Origin: JAICND01 sp040905905
GTDB lineage: Bacteria > Actinomycetota > Acidimicrobiia > Spongiisociales > ZC4RG35
Direction of reading: 5' to 3'
Assembly: GCA_040905905.1 (NCBI GenBank)
Contig: JBBDQN010000051.1
Span: forward strand, 124,001 to 188,000
Length of the DNA: 64,000 nucleotides
This document shows positions 25,838 to 33,625 of the stretch, piece after piece. Below the pieces are notes generated by a model. That model saw nothing but the letters and a program-made list of their open reading frames with translations, was not told the origin of the DNA and did no database searches. Position 1 is the stretch's first letter; each line of letters opens with the position of its first letter. The position numbers and the translations under genes were made by a program.

Positions 25838-26809
25838 TCAGAGTTTGCGGAGCTCTGGCAGGACCTCGGAGCCGATCAGGTTGATTGCGTGGTTGGGGTC
25901 GGTAGAGGCAACCTGGATCGAGACCACGTCTGCTCCCACATCGGTCGTGAGCGGCCGGTAGGCGTCGATCAGTCCGGCGGCGTCGGCCACCACCGTGTAT
26001 TTGCCGAGGATCTCTTCGCGGTCCATGGCGTCCGCCCGCTCCCGTAGGACCATAGGGTCGACCTCCTCCAAGCGACCCGGAGCCCGCAATCCCCGCATCG
26101 ACCCCAGGGCTTGCCAGGCCTCGTCAGGGGAAGCGGCCAGGATCACCCAGCGGGTGGCCATCACGGTCCCGTGTCGTCCGTGAGCCTCCTGGAACGGCTT
26201 GATGATGTTCGACACAGTGTCGGCCGGGTCCTTCACCGAGGTGATAATCCCCTCACTGTTTTTCCCAGCGAAGGTGGCGGACTGCTCGCCACCCGCCGCC
26301 ATCCAGATGGGGACCCGCCCTAGGGGCGGGCTGTAGAGCTTGGCCTTGTGGCATGTGTAGTACCGGCCCTCGAAGTCGAGCTTCTCACCAGCGAGCAGCC
26401 GAGTCATGATTTCGAGCGCTTCCCGCATCCGTCGGATCCGCTCTCCGTACCCGGGAAACTCGTAGCCGAGTGGACCCTCGTTGATGTTCTCGCCGGTGCC
26501 CACGCCCAAGATGAAACGTCCCTCTGAGAGCCGGCTGACAGTGGCGGCCGCCTGGGCGACCAGTGCCGGGTGATAGTGGAACAGCGGACAGGTCACCGAG
26601 GTGACCAGCCGGACTCCCTCGGTGCGGGCAGCCGCCGCCCCCAACCAGCTCCAGACGAAGCCCGCCGCGGAGTTGTCGTCGACCCACGGATGGAAATGGT
26701 CAGAAGCCGTGACCATCTCGAAGCCCGCCTTCTCGGCGGCCACGGCTTGATCGATCAGGACTTCGGGCTGGTAGGACTCGTGGGAGCAGAGCCAGGCGAA
26801 CTGCGGCAC
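25838..26809 (-). CDS. LLM-class F420-dependent oxidoreductase
   Basis: 323 residues from GTG at 26809. Luciferase-like TIM barrel: FAWLCSHESYQPEVLIDQAVAAEKAGFEMVTASDHFHPW, TSVTCPLFHYHPALVAQAAATVSRLSEGRFILGVGTGENINEG and PIWMAAGGEQSA. This is the F420-dependent glucose-6-phosphate-dehydrogenase-like subgroup. A TACTCT box lies 6 nt before the GTG even though the start sits inside the end of the lnt-like gene (55-nt overlap), so it can be transcribed alone. Confidence 0.85.
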   Translation of the reverse strand: MPQFAWLCSHESYQPEVLIDQAVAAEKAGFEMVTASDHFHPWVDDNSAAGFVWSWLGAAAARTEGVRLVTSVTCPLFHYHPALVAQAAATVSRLSEGRFILGVGTGENINEGPLGYEFPGYGERIRRMREALEIMTRLLAGEKLDFEGRYYTCHKAKLYSPPLGRVPIWMAAGGEQSATFAGKNSEGIITSVKDPADTVSNIIKPFQEAHGRHGTVMATRWVILAASPDEAWQALGSMRGLRAPGRLEEVDPMVLRERADAMDREEILGKYTVVADAAGLIDAYRPLTTDVGADVVSIQVASTDPNHAINLIGSEVLPELRKL

Positions 26810-28242
26810 CGGCCGAGAGTAGCGATCAACAAACCGGCGATCGCCAGTGCCTGGACCCACTCGCCCAACCGCACGTAGAGCGTTGGTCCGGCGTCGCGCA
26901 GGAGCAAGGTGCCGTTAATGACCTTCTGGTCGGTGAAGCCAGCCATCTCACCGATGCGGCCCCCTTCGGTGATGAAGGTCGACTTGCCGGTGACCGCCGA
27001 ATGGACCACGTCCACCCCGGCTTCAGCCGCCCGCATCCGGGTCATGCCGATGAATTGGTCGGACACCGGCGTGAACTCGTAGCTCCCCTCGTTGGTCGCC
27101 ACCACCAACAACTGACCACCCTGGGCGGCGGTCTGTCGGGCGTAGCGGGCAAACCCACCTTCGAATGAGATCACCGAACCCACCAACCCTCGCCCTATAT
27201 CGAACAACACCGGGGCTTCCCCTCGAATCATGTCGCGCGGCACCTGGGACAAAGCCGGGATCCAATCAAAGAGCGGCCGCGCCGGGATGTATTCGCCAAA
27301 CGGCACCGGATGCCGCTTGCGGTACTCACCAACAATCCGACCATCGGGGGCAAAGACGACGTTGGCGTTGATCCAATGAGTGTCAGAGATTGGACGGTCG
27401 CTCCCCACCAGGAAATAGCTGCCGATCCGGGCGGCCTCGGCCCCGATGGCAGCGCCAATCTCGGGATGAAGAACCGGATCGGCATTGAGGCCACCGGTGG
27501 AACCTTCCGACCAAACCACCAGGTCCACCGAACCAGGCGGGATCGTCCTGGTCAGTTCGAGATGCTGTTGATAGGTGATGAACCGTTCGTCGAGACAATG
27601 GGTCAGCGGACAAGGGGTGGAACCCTGGACGATCGCCACGCGAACTTCGGGACCGGTCGGGACCGCGGGGGCAAGGGCACCGCCGATCAGGAGAGCGCCG
27701 GTAACGACCACTGGAGCAACCACCAAGACCCCAACCCGCCGCACCTCGAGCGACACTACGAAGCCCGCGGCCACCGCCGCCGACATCACCCCCCACCCGG
27801 TGGTGCCGATCCATTGGGCAGCGCCTCTTGCTGGCGGGTACTCGCTCCACGGATAACCAGCCAGGCCCCATTCGAAACCTCCTACCGGCAGCCGGACCCG
27901 GACCACCTCCAACAAGGCCCAACCGCCCACCGCCGCCAGCCACCAGCAGCCAGGGGCCCAATTCCGAGTCTTTCCTATAAGCCATCCGAACAACAGAAAA
28001 GGGAGAGAGAACACCACGATCACCGGGATCACCGCGATCAGCCCGAGTTTGGAAATCCACCAGACCAGACCCGAGAAGAAGGCGACACCAAAGGTGCACC
28101 CGGTAATGGCGGGATGACGGCCGCTTCGCAGTTCCGCGAACAAGAGAGTGAGGGCGGCAACCACAAGAAACCCCCACCGAAAGGGGGGGAACGCCGCCAC
28201 CATGATCCCGGCCGCCACAAGACCGGTGAGGATCGACCGCAC
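26755..28242 (-). CDS. Apolipoprotein N-acyltransferase-like protein with Ser at the nucleophile position
   Basis: 495 residues. N-terminal half with six or more membrane helices, then a nitrilase-fold domain. The Glu (VVWSEGS) and Lys (YRKRHPVPFGEY) of the Lnt triad are present, but the Cys is replaced by Ser359 in GSVISFEGGF (codon TCA at 27168-27166). In E. coli Lnt the Cys forms the acyl-enzyme. Start moved to GTG at 28242 because TACAAT lies 7 nt upstream; an ATG at 28284 would overlap the divergent start. Assigned by architecture; activity uncertain. Confidence 0.75.
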   Translation of the reverse strand: MRSILTGLVAAGIMVAAFPPFRWGFLVVAALTLLFAELRSGRHPAITGCTFGVAFFSGLVWWISKLGLIAVIPVIVVFSLPFLLFGWLIGKTRNWAPGCWWLAAVGGWALLEVVRVRLPVGGFEWGLAGYPWSEYPPARGAAQWIGTTGWGVMSAAVAAGFVVSLEVRRVGVLVVAPVVVTGALLIGGALAPAVPTGPEVRVAIVQGSTPCPLTHCLDERFITYQQHLELTRTIPPGSVDLVVWSEGSTGGLNADPVLHPEIGAAIGAEAARIGSYFLVGSDRPISDTHWINANVVFAPDGRIVGEYRKRHPVPFGEYIPARPLFDWIPALSQVPRDMIRGEAPVLFDIGRGLVGSVISFEGGFARYARQTAAQGGQLLVVATNEGSYEFTPVSDQFIGMTRMRAAEAGVDVVHSAVTGKSTFITEGGRIGEMAGFTDQKVINGTLLLRDAGPTLYVRLGEWVQALAIAGLLIATLGRCRSSPGSAPTSPTSPKS

Positions 28243-28282
28243 CGCAAGGATTGTACGAATCGACCATCCTTGCGGAAGAGAC

Positions 28283-29077
28283 ATGTATGAACAGGAACTC
28301 TGGGTGGCTCTGCGGGCTGCCCGCGCCGGCGCGACCGTCGTCCGCGAACACTTCGGGGTCGATGTGCACGCCGACTACAAGGGTGATGCCAACCCGGTAA
28401 CCGCGGTCGACCGCTCGAGCGAGGAGCACGTGCTCCAGGTCCTCCATCACCACTATCCCGAAGACGCCGTCATGGCCGAGGAGAGCGGTGGCGACCCCCC
28501 GACCGGAGGAAGGGTGTGGCTGGTCGACCCCCTGGATGGCACGGTCAACTTCGTCCATTCGGTTCCCCACGTCGCAGTGTCGGTGGCGTTGTGGATCGAG
28601 GGGGAGCCGGCGGTAGGAGTTGTGATCGATCCGTTACGGCGTGAGGAGTTCACGGCCGAACGTGGCGGCGGATCCTTCTTCGGAGGCAACCAGATCACCG
28701 TTTCGCGACAGCCAGAGTTGAGCCACAGCCTGATCGCCACCGGGTTTCCATACGACCGCAACCTCCACGCCGATGCCTATGCCGCCAACCTGGGTGCGGT
28801 GTTGGCCCGGTCCCAGGGAATCCGCCGGATGGGGAGTGCTGCTCTCGACCTCGCGTGGGTGGCTGCAGGCCGGTACGACGGCTACTGGGAGTTCTCGCTG
28901 CAACCGTGGGACGTAGCCGCCGGGGTGTTGATCATCATCGAGGCGGGCGGAACCGTCAGCAACATCGCCGGTGATCCCTTCCGGCTCACCGACAACGGGG
29001 TGGTGGGCTCCAACAGCCATATTCACCGCGACTTGCTGGAGGCAGTGCAATCGGCCATCCCTCCACACCTGACATGA
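28283..29077 (+). CDS. Inositol monophosphatase family protein
   Basis: 264 residues with the IMPase metal-binding motifs MAEESGG, WLVDPLDGTVNFVHSVP and the C-terminal QPWDVAAGVLIIIEAGG. Dephosphorylates inositol phosphates or related substrates (SuhB, CysQ and FBPase-like members exist). GGAAGAG lies a few nt before the ATG. The stop overlaps the amidohydrolase start as ATGA. Confidence 0.92.
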   Translation: MYEQELWVALRAARAGATVVREHFGVDVHADYKGDANPVTAVDRSSEEHVLQVLHHHYPEDAVMAEESGGDPPTGGRVWLVDPLDGTVNFVHSVPHVAVSVALWIEGEPAVGVVIDPLRREEFTAERGGGSFFGGNQITVSRQPELSHSLIATGFPYDRNLHADAYAANLGAVLARSQGIRRMGSAALDLAWVAAGRYDGYWEFSLQPWDVAAGVLIIIEAGGTVSNIAGDPFRLTDNGVVGSNSHIHRDLLEAVQSAIPPHLT

Positions 29078-30513
29078 CCGCCCGTCTTGTCTCGGCCGGT
29101 GACGATGCCGTGGTGGTCGAGAATGGAAAGGTCGTTGCCGTCGGAAATCGGCCATCTCTTTTACAGCCGGGGCTGGTCGAAGACCGACACGAGGTCGGAG
29201 CTGTCCTGGCTCCCCGTCACGATCACCACTTCCACCCGATTGGCTATGCCGCGGCCGTTACCCGGCTTTCCTTGAAAGACGCTGGAGATCTGGCCGATCT
29301 CGGCCAACGGCTGCGGGAAGAGGCCATCCGTCTGGGCCCGGGTGTAGCTCTGGTTGGAAACCGTCTCGACGATGAGAGCCTCGCCGAGCGACGCCTCCCG
29401 ACCAGGCTTGATCTCGACAACATGGTGGCCGACCGTCCGGTTCTTCTCTATCGCTACTGCGGACACATCGCGGTAGCCAACAGCGCGGCCCTCGCTCTGG
29501 CCGGGGTGGATTCGGATACGGGGATCCTCCGGGAGACCGGGGTTCAACCCGTAGCAAACGTGGTCGGAGCCCGACAACCTCCCCTCGACCCGCAGGCGGT
29601 CCGGCGAGCCCTCTCGGGGTTGGCGAGCATTGGGCTGGGAAAAATCACCGCCATCGTTTCGGCGGGAGAGCCCATCTGGTGTGAGGTCCCCGACGAGATC
29701 GGGACGCTGCTGGCCGTCGCCGCCGACGTCCCTCTCGACTTTGAGGTGCTGGTGATCGCCTCCCACCCGCAGGAATTGATCGACGCTGCCACCAGGCTCG
29801 ATCGGGCCAGCCCCAACGTCTCGTTCCTGGGTTGGAAAGAGTTCGCCGATGGGAGCCTGGGAGGACACACCGCGGCCCTCTACGAGCCCTACGACGACGA
29901 CCCGTCGACCACCGGCACCCTGCGACTGGATCCACGCCGCGCTCTTCTGATGGGTCGAACCTGTCTCGCTCTGAGCGGAACGGTGGCTATCCACGCCATC
30001 GGTGATCTGGCCAACGATCAGGTGCTCGACGTCCTCGAGGAGTTGATCACAGCCGGCGGTGATCCAGAGTTGATGCGCATCGAACACGCGTCGGTGCTGC
30101 GACCGGAGACCATCACCCGGATGGCTGGCCTCGGAGTCACCGCTTCGGTCCAGCCTTCCTTCATCACCTCGGAGGTCGATTGGTTGGAGAAACGTCTCGG
30201 CCATCGGGCGGCCTCCACCTATTCACTCTCTGTCCTCCACGCGGCCGGAGTGCCGATGGTGGGCGGGTCCGACTGCCCGGTCGAGTCGCCCAACCCCTGG
30301 TGGGGCATCGCCGCGGCGGCCGGGCCGGGGGGCTTGGGTCCCGAACGGGCCTTCCAGCTCTTCGGCGGCAAGCTCAAACCGGGCGACCCCGCCCATCTGA
30401 TCGTCGTCGACCGCGACCCCCACACATCGGTGGACATTGCCGGGACCAGGGTGTTGTCTGTCTATCGAGACGGCAAGCCCATCACCGTCGAGTCCGAACT
30501 CGCCTTCACCTGA
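29074..30513 (+). CDS. YtcJ-type amidohydrolase
   Basis: 479 residues. Metal-dependent hydrolase barrel with HDHHFHPIGYA (metal-binding His pair), GWKEFADGSLGGHTAALYEPY, AIHAIGDLAN, RIEHASVL and VGGSDCPVESPNPWWGI, ending in a composite beta domain (KPGDPAHLIVVDRDP). The YtcJ/AepA subgroup; substrate unknown. Coupled to the inositol-phosphatase-like gene; followed by a clear hairpin. Confidence 0.85.
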   Translation: MTARLVSAGDDAVVVENGKVVAVGNRPSLLQPGLVEDRHEVGAVLAPRHDHHFHPIGYAAAVTRLSLKDAGDLADLGQRLREEAIRLGPGVALVGNRLDDESLAERRLPTRLDLDNMVADRPVLLYRYCGHIAVANSAALALAGVDSDTGILRETGVQPVANVVGARQPPLDPQAVRRALSGLASIGLGKITAIVSAGEPIWCEVPDEIGTLLAVAADVPLDFEVLVIASHPQELIDAATRLDRASPNVSFLGWKEFADGSLGGHTAALYEPYDDDPSTTGTLRLDPRRALLMGRTCLALSGTVAIHAIGDLANDQVLDVLEELITAGGDPELMRIEHASVLRPETITRMAGLGVTASVQPSFITSEVDWLEKRLGHRAASTYSLSVLHAAGVPMVGGSDCPVESPNPWWGIAAAAGPGGLGPERAFQLFGGKLKPGDPAHLIVVDRDPHTSVDIAGTRVLSVYRDGKPITVESELAFT

Positions 30514-30516
30514 GTG

Positions 30517-30543
30517 AATCCGCCAACCCAGGGTTGGCGGATT
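30517..30543 (+). terminator. Intrinsic-type hairpin after the amidohydrolase gene
   Basis: AATCCGCCAACCC (30517-30529) pairs perfectly with GGGTTGGCGGATT (30531-30543). The following GACTTCTCC is only moderately T-rich. It sits 4 nt past the stop codon. The -35 element of the next gene begins at its last bases. Confidence 0.65.
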
Positions 30544-30568
30544 GACTTCTCCCGGCGCTGGCTAATTT
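30542..30568 (+). promoter_or_regulatory. Promoter of the M3 oligopeptidase gene
   Basis: -35 TTGACT (30542-30547), 15-nt spacer, -10 TAATTT (30563-30568), which ends 6 nt before the ATG at 30575. This predicts a leaderless transcript. The -35 overlaps the end of the upstream terminator hairpin. Confidence 0.5.
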
Positions 30569-30574
30569 GAGCCG

Positions 30575-32539
30575 ATGCTCTTCGACTACACAACTGTCTC
30601 AGCCACCGGAATCGGAGACACCATCACCGAGGTCCTCCGTCGGGCCGACGCGATGGTTGACCGGATTGTCGATCCTGGCGTCACCTTTGCCTTCGAAACC
30701 ACTCTGAGTGTCCTTGAAGACATCTCCGACCTGCTCGCCACAACCTACGGCCAGACGGCCTTCATGGGCTACGTCCATCCCGACAAAGAGGTGCGGGACG
30801 CGGGCAACGCCGCCGAGGAGCGGCTGCAGAAGTGGGGCGTGGAGCTGGTGTTTCGTGAAGACCTTTATCAGGCTGTCAAAGCGTTTGCGTCCACACCGGA
30901 TGGCAAAGCCCTGGAGGGGGAAGCGGCCCGATTGCTTGAGTTCACGATGCGCGACTTCCGCCGAGCCGGTCACGAGCTGTCTCCTGAAGTTCGGGCCGAG
31001 GTCAAGAAAATGACCGAGCGTCTGGTCGAGCTGAGCATCGCTTTCCAGCGCAACATCGATGAGCACCGCGACCACCTGATCGTGACCCGGGGAGATCTGA
31101 CCGGACTTGCCGACGCCTACATCGAAGGCCTCGAACCGGGCGACGACGAAGGCACTTTGAAGATCGGATTGTCATATCCCGACGTGGTCCCGTTTATGGA
31201 GAACGCCACCCGTCGCGACCTACGAGAGCAGCTTTCCCGCAAGTTCAACAGCCGCGCCGTCGACACCAACTCCGGATTGTTGGAAGAGGCGGTTGCTCTC
31301 CGTCAGCAGATCGCCACCCTCTTCGGCCAGCCCTCCTGGGCTCATCACCAACTTGAAGAGAAGATGGCCAAAACCCCCGAGGCCGTGCATTCGTTCTATC
31401 GGAGCCTGATCGCCCCTCTCACCGAAAAGGGACGTGATGAGATCGTCGTCATGGAGAAGTTCCTCGCCGGCGATGGCGAGTTGGGCCCGCTGCAGGTTTT
31501 TGACTTCCGCTTCTATGAGACTCAGCTCCGCAAACGCGACTACGGCGTCGACAACGTGGCGGTGGCGGCTTACTTCCCCCTCCAGCAGGTGGTGGATGGG
31601 ATGCTGGCCCTCACCGGCGAGGTGTTTGGCCTCGTCTACAAGCCGGTCAACGCCGCTACCTGGCATCCCGACGTCATCACCTACGCCATCCACGACCAAG
31701 AGACAGGTGAACTCCTCTCCCACTTTCACATGGATCTGTTCCCCCGCGAAGGCAAGTACAGCCATGCCGCCGCCTTCCCTCTGGTGCCTGGGCGGTTGCT
31801 GGAGGACGGCTCCTATCAGCAGCCGGTAGCTTCCATTGTTGCCAACTTCACAAAACCGGGAGCGGACCGACCATCACTACTCCAGCACTCGGAGGTAGAG
31901 ACCTTTTTCCATGAGTTCGGTCACATCCTCCACCAGACGTTGACCAAGGCGGACATGGTCCGATTCTCGGGGTCGTCGACGGAGAACGACTTTGTCGAGG
32001 CTCCCTCCCAGATCATGGAGAACTGGACGTGGCGACCCGAGGTCCTACGCCGGTTCGCCCGTCACTTCGAGACCGGCCAGCCCATTCCCGATCAGCTGGT
32101 CGAGCAGTTGACGGCCGCTAAGAACCTCAATATCGCTCTCAATAGTTTGCGCCAGGCCCAGTTCGGGCTCCTCGACATGTGGCTCCACGACGACAGCCAG
32201 GACAAGAACGTCGAGTCGGTCCTGCGACGTTCGGTCGAGGTCAGCCTCTTTCCCTTCCATGAGGGCACGTTCTTCCCGGCGAGTTTTGGCCATCTCTTCG
32301 GATACGACGCTGGCTACTACGGCTATTTGTGGTCGGAGGTCTACGGCGACGACATGTGGAGCCGGTTCGCCGATGAAGGGGTTACAAACCCGGACGTCGG
32401 AAGGGAATATCGGCGCGAGATCCTCGAGCGGGGTGGTTCGCGTGATGGCATGGATCTACTCCGGAACTTTCTGAGACGGGAACCAAACAACCTGGCCTTC
32501 CTCGCCAAGCTCGGAATTGGAACCGAAAGCCCCTCGTAG
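30575..32539 (+). CDS. M3-family zinc oligopeptidase
   Basis: 654 residues, normal for thimet oligopeptidase/Dcp-type enzymes. Zinc motif HEFGH in EVETFFHEFGHILHQTL with the downstream Glu in FVEAPSQIMENW, and the catalytic Tyr-rich C-terminal region (GHLFGYDAGYYGYLWSEVYGDDM). Cytoplasmic, no signal peptide; cleaves short peptides. Single-gene unit with its own promoter. Confidence 0.93.
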   Translation: MLFDYTTVSATGIGDTITEVLRRADAMVDRIVDPGVTFAFETTLSVLEDISDLLATTYGQTAFMGYVHPDKEVRDAGNAAEERLQKWGVELVFREDLYQAVKAFASTPDGKALEGEAARLLEFTMRDFRRAGHELSPEVRAEVKKMTERLVELSIAFQRNIDEHRDHLIVTRGDLTGLADAYIEGLEPGDDEGTLKIGLSYPDVVPFMENATRRDLREQLSRKFNSRAVDTNSGLLEEAVALRQQIATLFGQPSWAHHQLEEKMAKTPEAVHSFYRSLIAPLTEKGRDEIVVMEKFLAGDGELGPLQVFDFRFYETQLRKRDYGVDNVAVAAYFPLQQVVDGMLALTGEVFGLVYKPVNAATWHPDVITYAIHDQETGELLSHFHMDLFPREGKYSHAAAFPLVPGRLLEDGSYQQPVASIVANFTKPGADRPSLLQHSEVETFFHEFGHILHQTLTKADMVRFSGSSTENDFVEAPSQIMENWTWRPEVLRRFARHFETGQPIPDQLVEQLTAAKNLNIALNSLRQAQFGLLDMWLHDDSQDKNVESVLRRSVEVSLFPFHEGTFFPASFGHLFGYDAGYYGYLWSEVYGDDMWSRFADEGVTNPDVGREYRREILERGGSRDGMDLLRNFLRREPNNLAFLAKLGIGTESPS

Positions 32540-32548
32540 GCGTATAAA
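32517..32548 (+). promoter_or_regulatory. Promoter of the structured leader and 64-aa gene
   Basis: -10 TATAAA (32543-32548) lies just after the oligopeptidase stop. A possible -35 TTGGAA (32517-32522) is inside that gene with a 19-nt spacer. Transcription would start near 32555, about 200 nt before the next ATG. Confidence 0.45.
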
Positions 32549-32554
32549 CCAATG

Positions 32555-32755
32555 TGAGTGCCGAAAGGCGCCCAAATCGGGAGCCTTAACGGGGGGTTTA
32601 TCCACCCGGGGGCACACTCTCGCCAGGAACCGGGCCATCCGAAATCGGGGGGCTCCGAACAATCGGATACTCAACGACTGGGACGGTCTACCGGAACAAT
32701 CCGCCCCACGGGACGGTTGAATCGGTATCCGGCCCCTGCAGGGAAGGAGGCCTAT
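32555..32755 (+). ncRNA. Candidate structured 5' leader RNA (possible riboswitch-like element)
   Basis: About 200 nt without a gene. 5' domain: GAGTGCC (32556-32562) can pair with GGCACACTC (32611-32619), enclosing short hairpins such as GCC-GAAA-GGC. 3' domain: CGGATAC (32664-32670) pairs with GTATCCG (32725-32731), and next to it TCAAC (32671-32675) with GTTGA (32716-32720), closing small GACNGTC- and CGGNCCG-type hairpins. The SD GGAAGGAGG follows directly and GGCC pairs could hide it. I do not recognise a known riboswitch class. Inference from base pairing only. Confidence 0.45.
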
Positions 32756-32950
32756 ATGTCAGAATCGATGAAGGGATCAGCCATCAAGGGGATGACCAGG
32801 CCCTCCCGGCGATATGCCGAAGGGCGCACTTGTTCCCATCAAGGCTGTGTAACCAAATTAAGTCAGTACAACCGCCGTGAACACTGCTACTCGCACGCTC
32901 CGGTCCGGTTCCCCCGGGTCCGGGGCCGGATTCTCCCCGAGGGAACGTGA
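32756..32950 (+). CDS. 64-aa zinc-finger-like small protein
   Basis: Start ATG 32756 with an excellent GGAAGGAGG Shine-Dalgarno sequence. The core RTCSHQGCVTKLSQYNRREHCYSH spaces Cys-x4-Cys and Cys-x2-His in a compact zinc-binding pattern that I have seen in short actinobacterial proteins; the N- and C-termini are basic. Role unknown; RNA or DNA binding would fit its charge. It is preceded by an unusually long structured leader and followed by a strong terminator, so it is a monocistronic unit. Confidence 0.75.
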   Translation: MSESMKGSAIKGMTRPSRRYAEGRTCSHQGCVTKLSQYNRREHCYSHAPVRFPRVRGRILPEGT

Positions 32951-33013
32951 CGGTCTTCTAGGCGTTGTAGTTCAGGTTCTCTCCCCCTCCCCCGACCTGC
33001 GACGCCTGAGGAA

Positions 33014-33045
33014 GAGGCCCCGGCGACCCCCTCCGCCGGGGCCTC
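33014..33045 (+). terminator. Strong intrinsic terminator after the 64-aa gene
   Basis: GAGGCCCCGGCG (33014-33025) pairs perfectly with CGCCGGGGCCTC (33034-33045) around an 8-nt loop, followed by ATTATGTTTTCC. Confidence 0.85.
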
Positions 33046-33074
33046 ATTATGTTTTCCTTACGGTTCTGGAGCGT

Positions 33075-33104
33075 TTGCTCACCCCACCCTAGGTGGGGTA
33101 GGAT
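33075..33104 (+). promoter_or_regulatory. csoR promoter with CsoR-type operator
   Basis: -35 TTGCTC (33075-33080), 18-nt spacer, -10 TAGGAT (33099-33104), then 8 nt to the ATG. The spacer holds ACCCCACC-CTA-GGTGGGGT (33081-33099), a G/C-rich dyad like known CsoR operators. CsoR bound here would block RNA polymerase and be released by Cu(I). The short gap predicts a leaderless csoR mRNA. Confidence 0.65.
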
Positions 33105-33112
33105 AGGGGGCC

Positions 33113-33397
33113 ATGAAAGCAACTCATAAGTCGTCGGCCCTCAACCGCCTCAAGACGGTCCGGGGTCACGTCGACGCCGTCCTCACGATGGTGGAGGAGG
33201 AACGATATTGCCCCGAGATCATGAAGCAGGTCTCCGCCCTCCAGGGTTCGTTGGAGAGGGTCAACCGGGTTCTGCTTCAGAACCACCTCGAAACCTGCGT
33301 AGTCCACGCAGTCGAAGAGGGCCGCTCTGCCGAGATCGTTGACGAGTTGATGGAAACCCTGAAGTACACGGCTGCGGTCACCGGACCCAGCAACTAA
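33113..33397 (+). CDS. csoR: CsoR-family copper-sensing repressor
   Basis: 94 residues, all helical. Cu(I) ligands Cys33, His58 and Cys62 keep the Cys-x24-His-x3-Cys spacing of CsoR. It heads a csoR-copZ-copA operon and has its own operator directly upstream, so it should autoregulate and induce the operon when copper rises. The related sensors RcnR, FrmR and CstR differ at these residues, which supports copper. Confidence 0.93.
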   Translation: MKATHKSSALNRLKTVRGHVDAVLTMVEEERYCPEIMKQVSALQGSLERVNRVLLQNHLETCVVHAVEEGRSAEIVDELMETLKYTAAVTGPSN

Positions 33398-33415
33398 CCA
33401 AGAAGACAGGAAGTC

Positions 33416-33625
33416 ATGATCAATCAAACGCTCTCCGTCCCCGACATCTCCTGCGATCACTGCAAGATGTCCATAGAAGGCGCCCTCAGACTCGTGACCG
33501 GAATTGAGACCGCCCAGGTGAACATTCCCGCCAAGACGGTCGCGCTTTCTTTCGACGAATCGGCGGTGAGCCTCGACCGGATCATCGGCGTGATTGGCGA
33601 CGTCGGCTATGAGGTGGCCCGCTGA
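33416..33625 (+). CDS. copZ: Copper chaperone CopZ (HMA domain)
   Basis: 69 residues, one heavy-metal-associated domain with the metal site SCDHC near the N-terminus and the usual GYEV C-terminal strand. It carries Cu(I) to the downstream P-type ATPase. 18 nt after csoR; an AGACAGGAAG Shine-Dalgarno-like stretch lies just upstream. Its TGA overlaps the CTG proposed as the copA start. Confidence 0.93.
   Translation: MINQTLSVPDISCDHCKMSIEGALRLVTGIETAQVNIPAKTVALSFDESAVSLDRIIGVIGDVGYEVAR

Noticed and set aside
32555..32755. Leader considered as a c-di-AMP (ydaO), cobalamin, T-box or SRP/tmRNA element
   Set aside because: The conserved core sequences of these classes that I know are not present.
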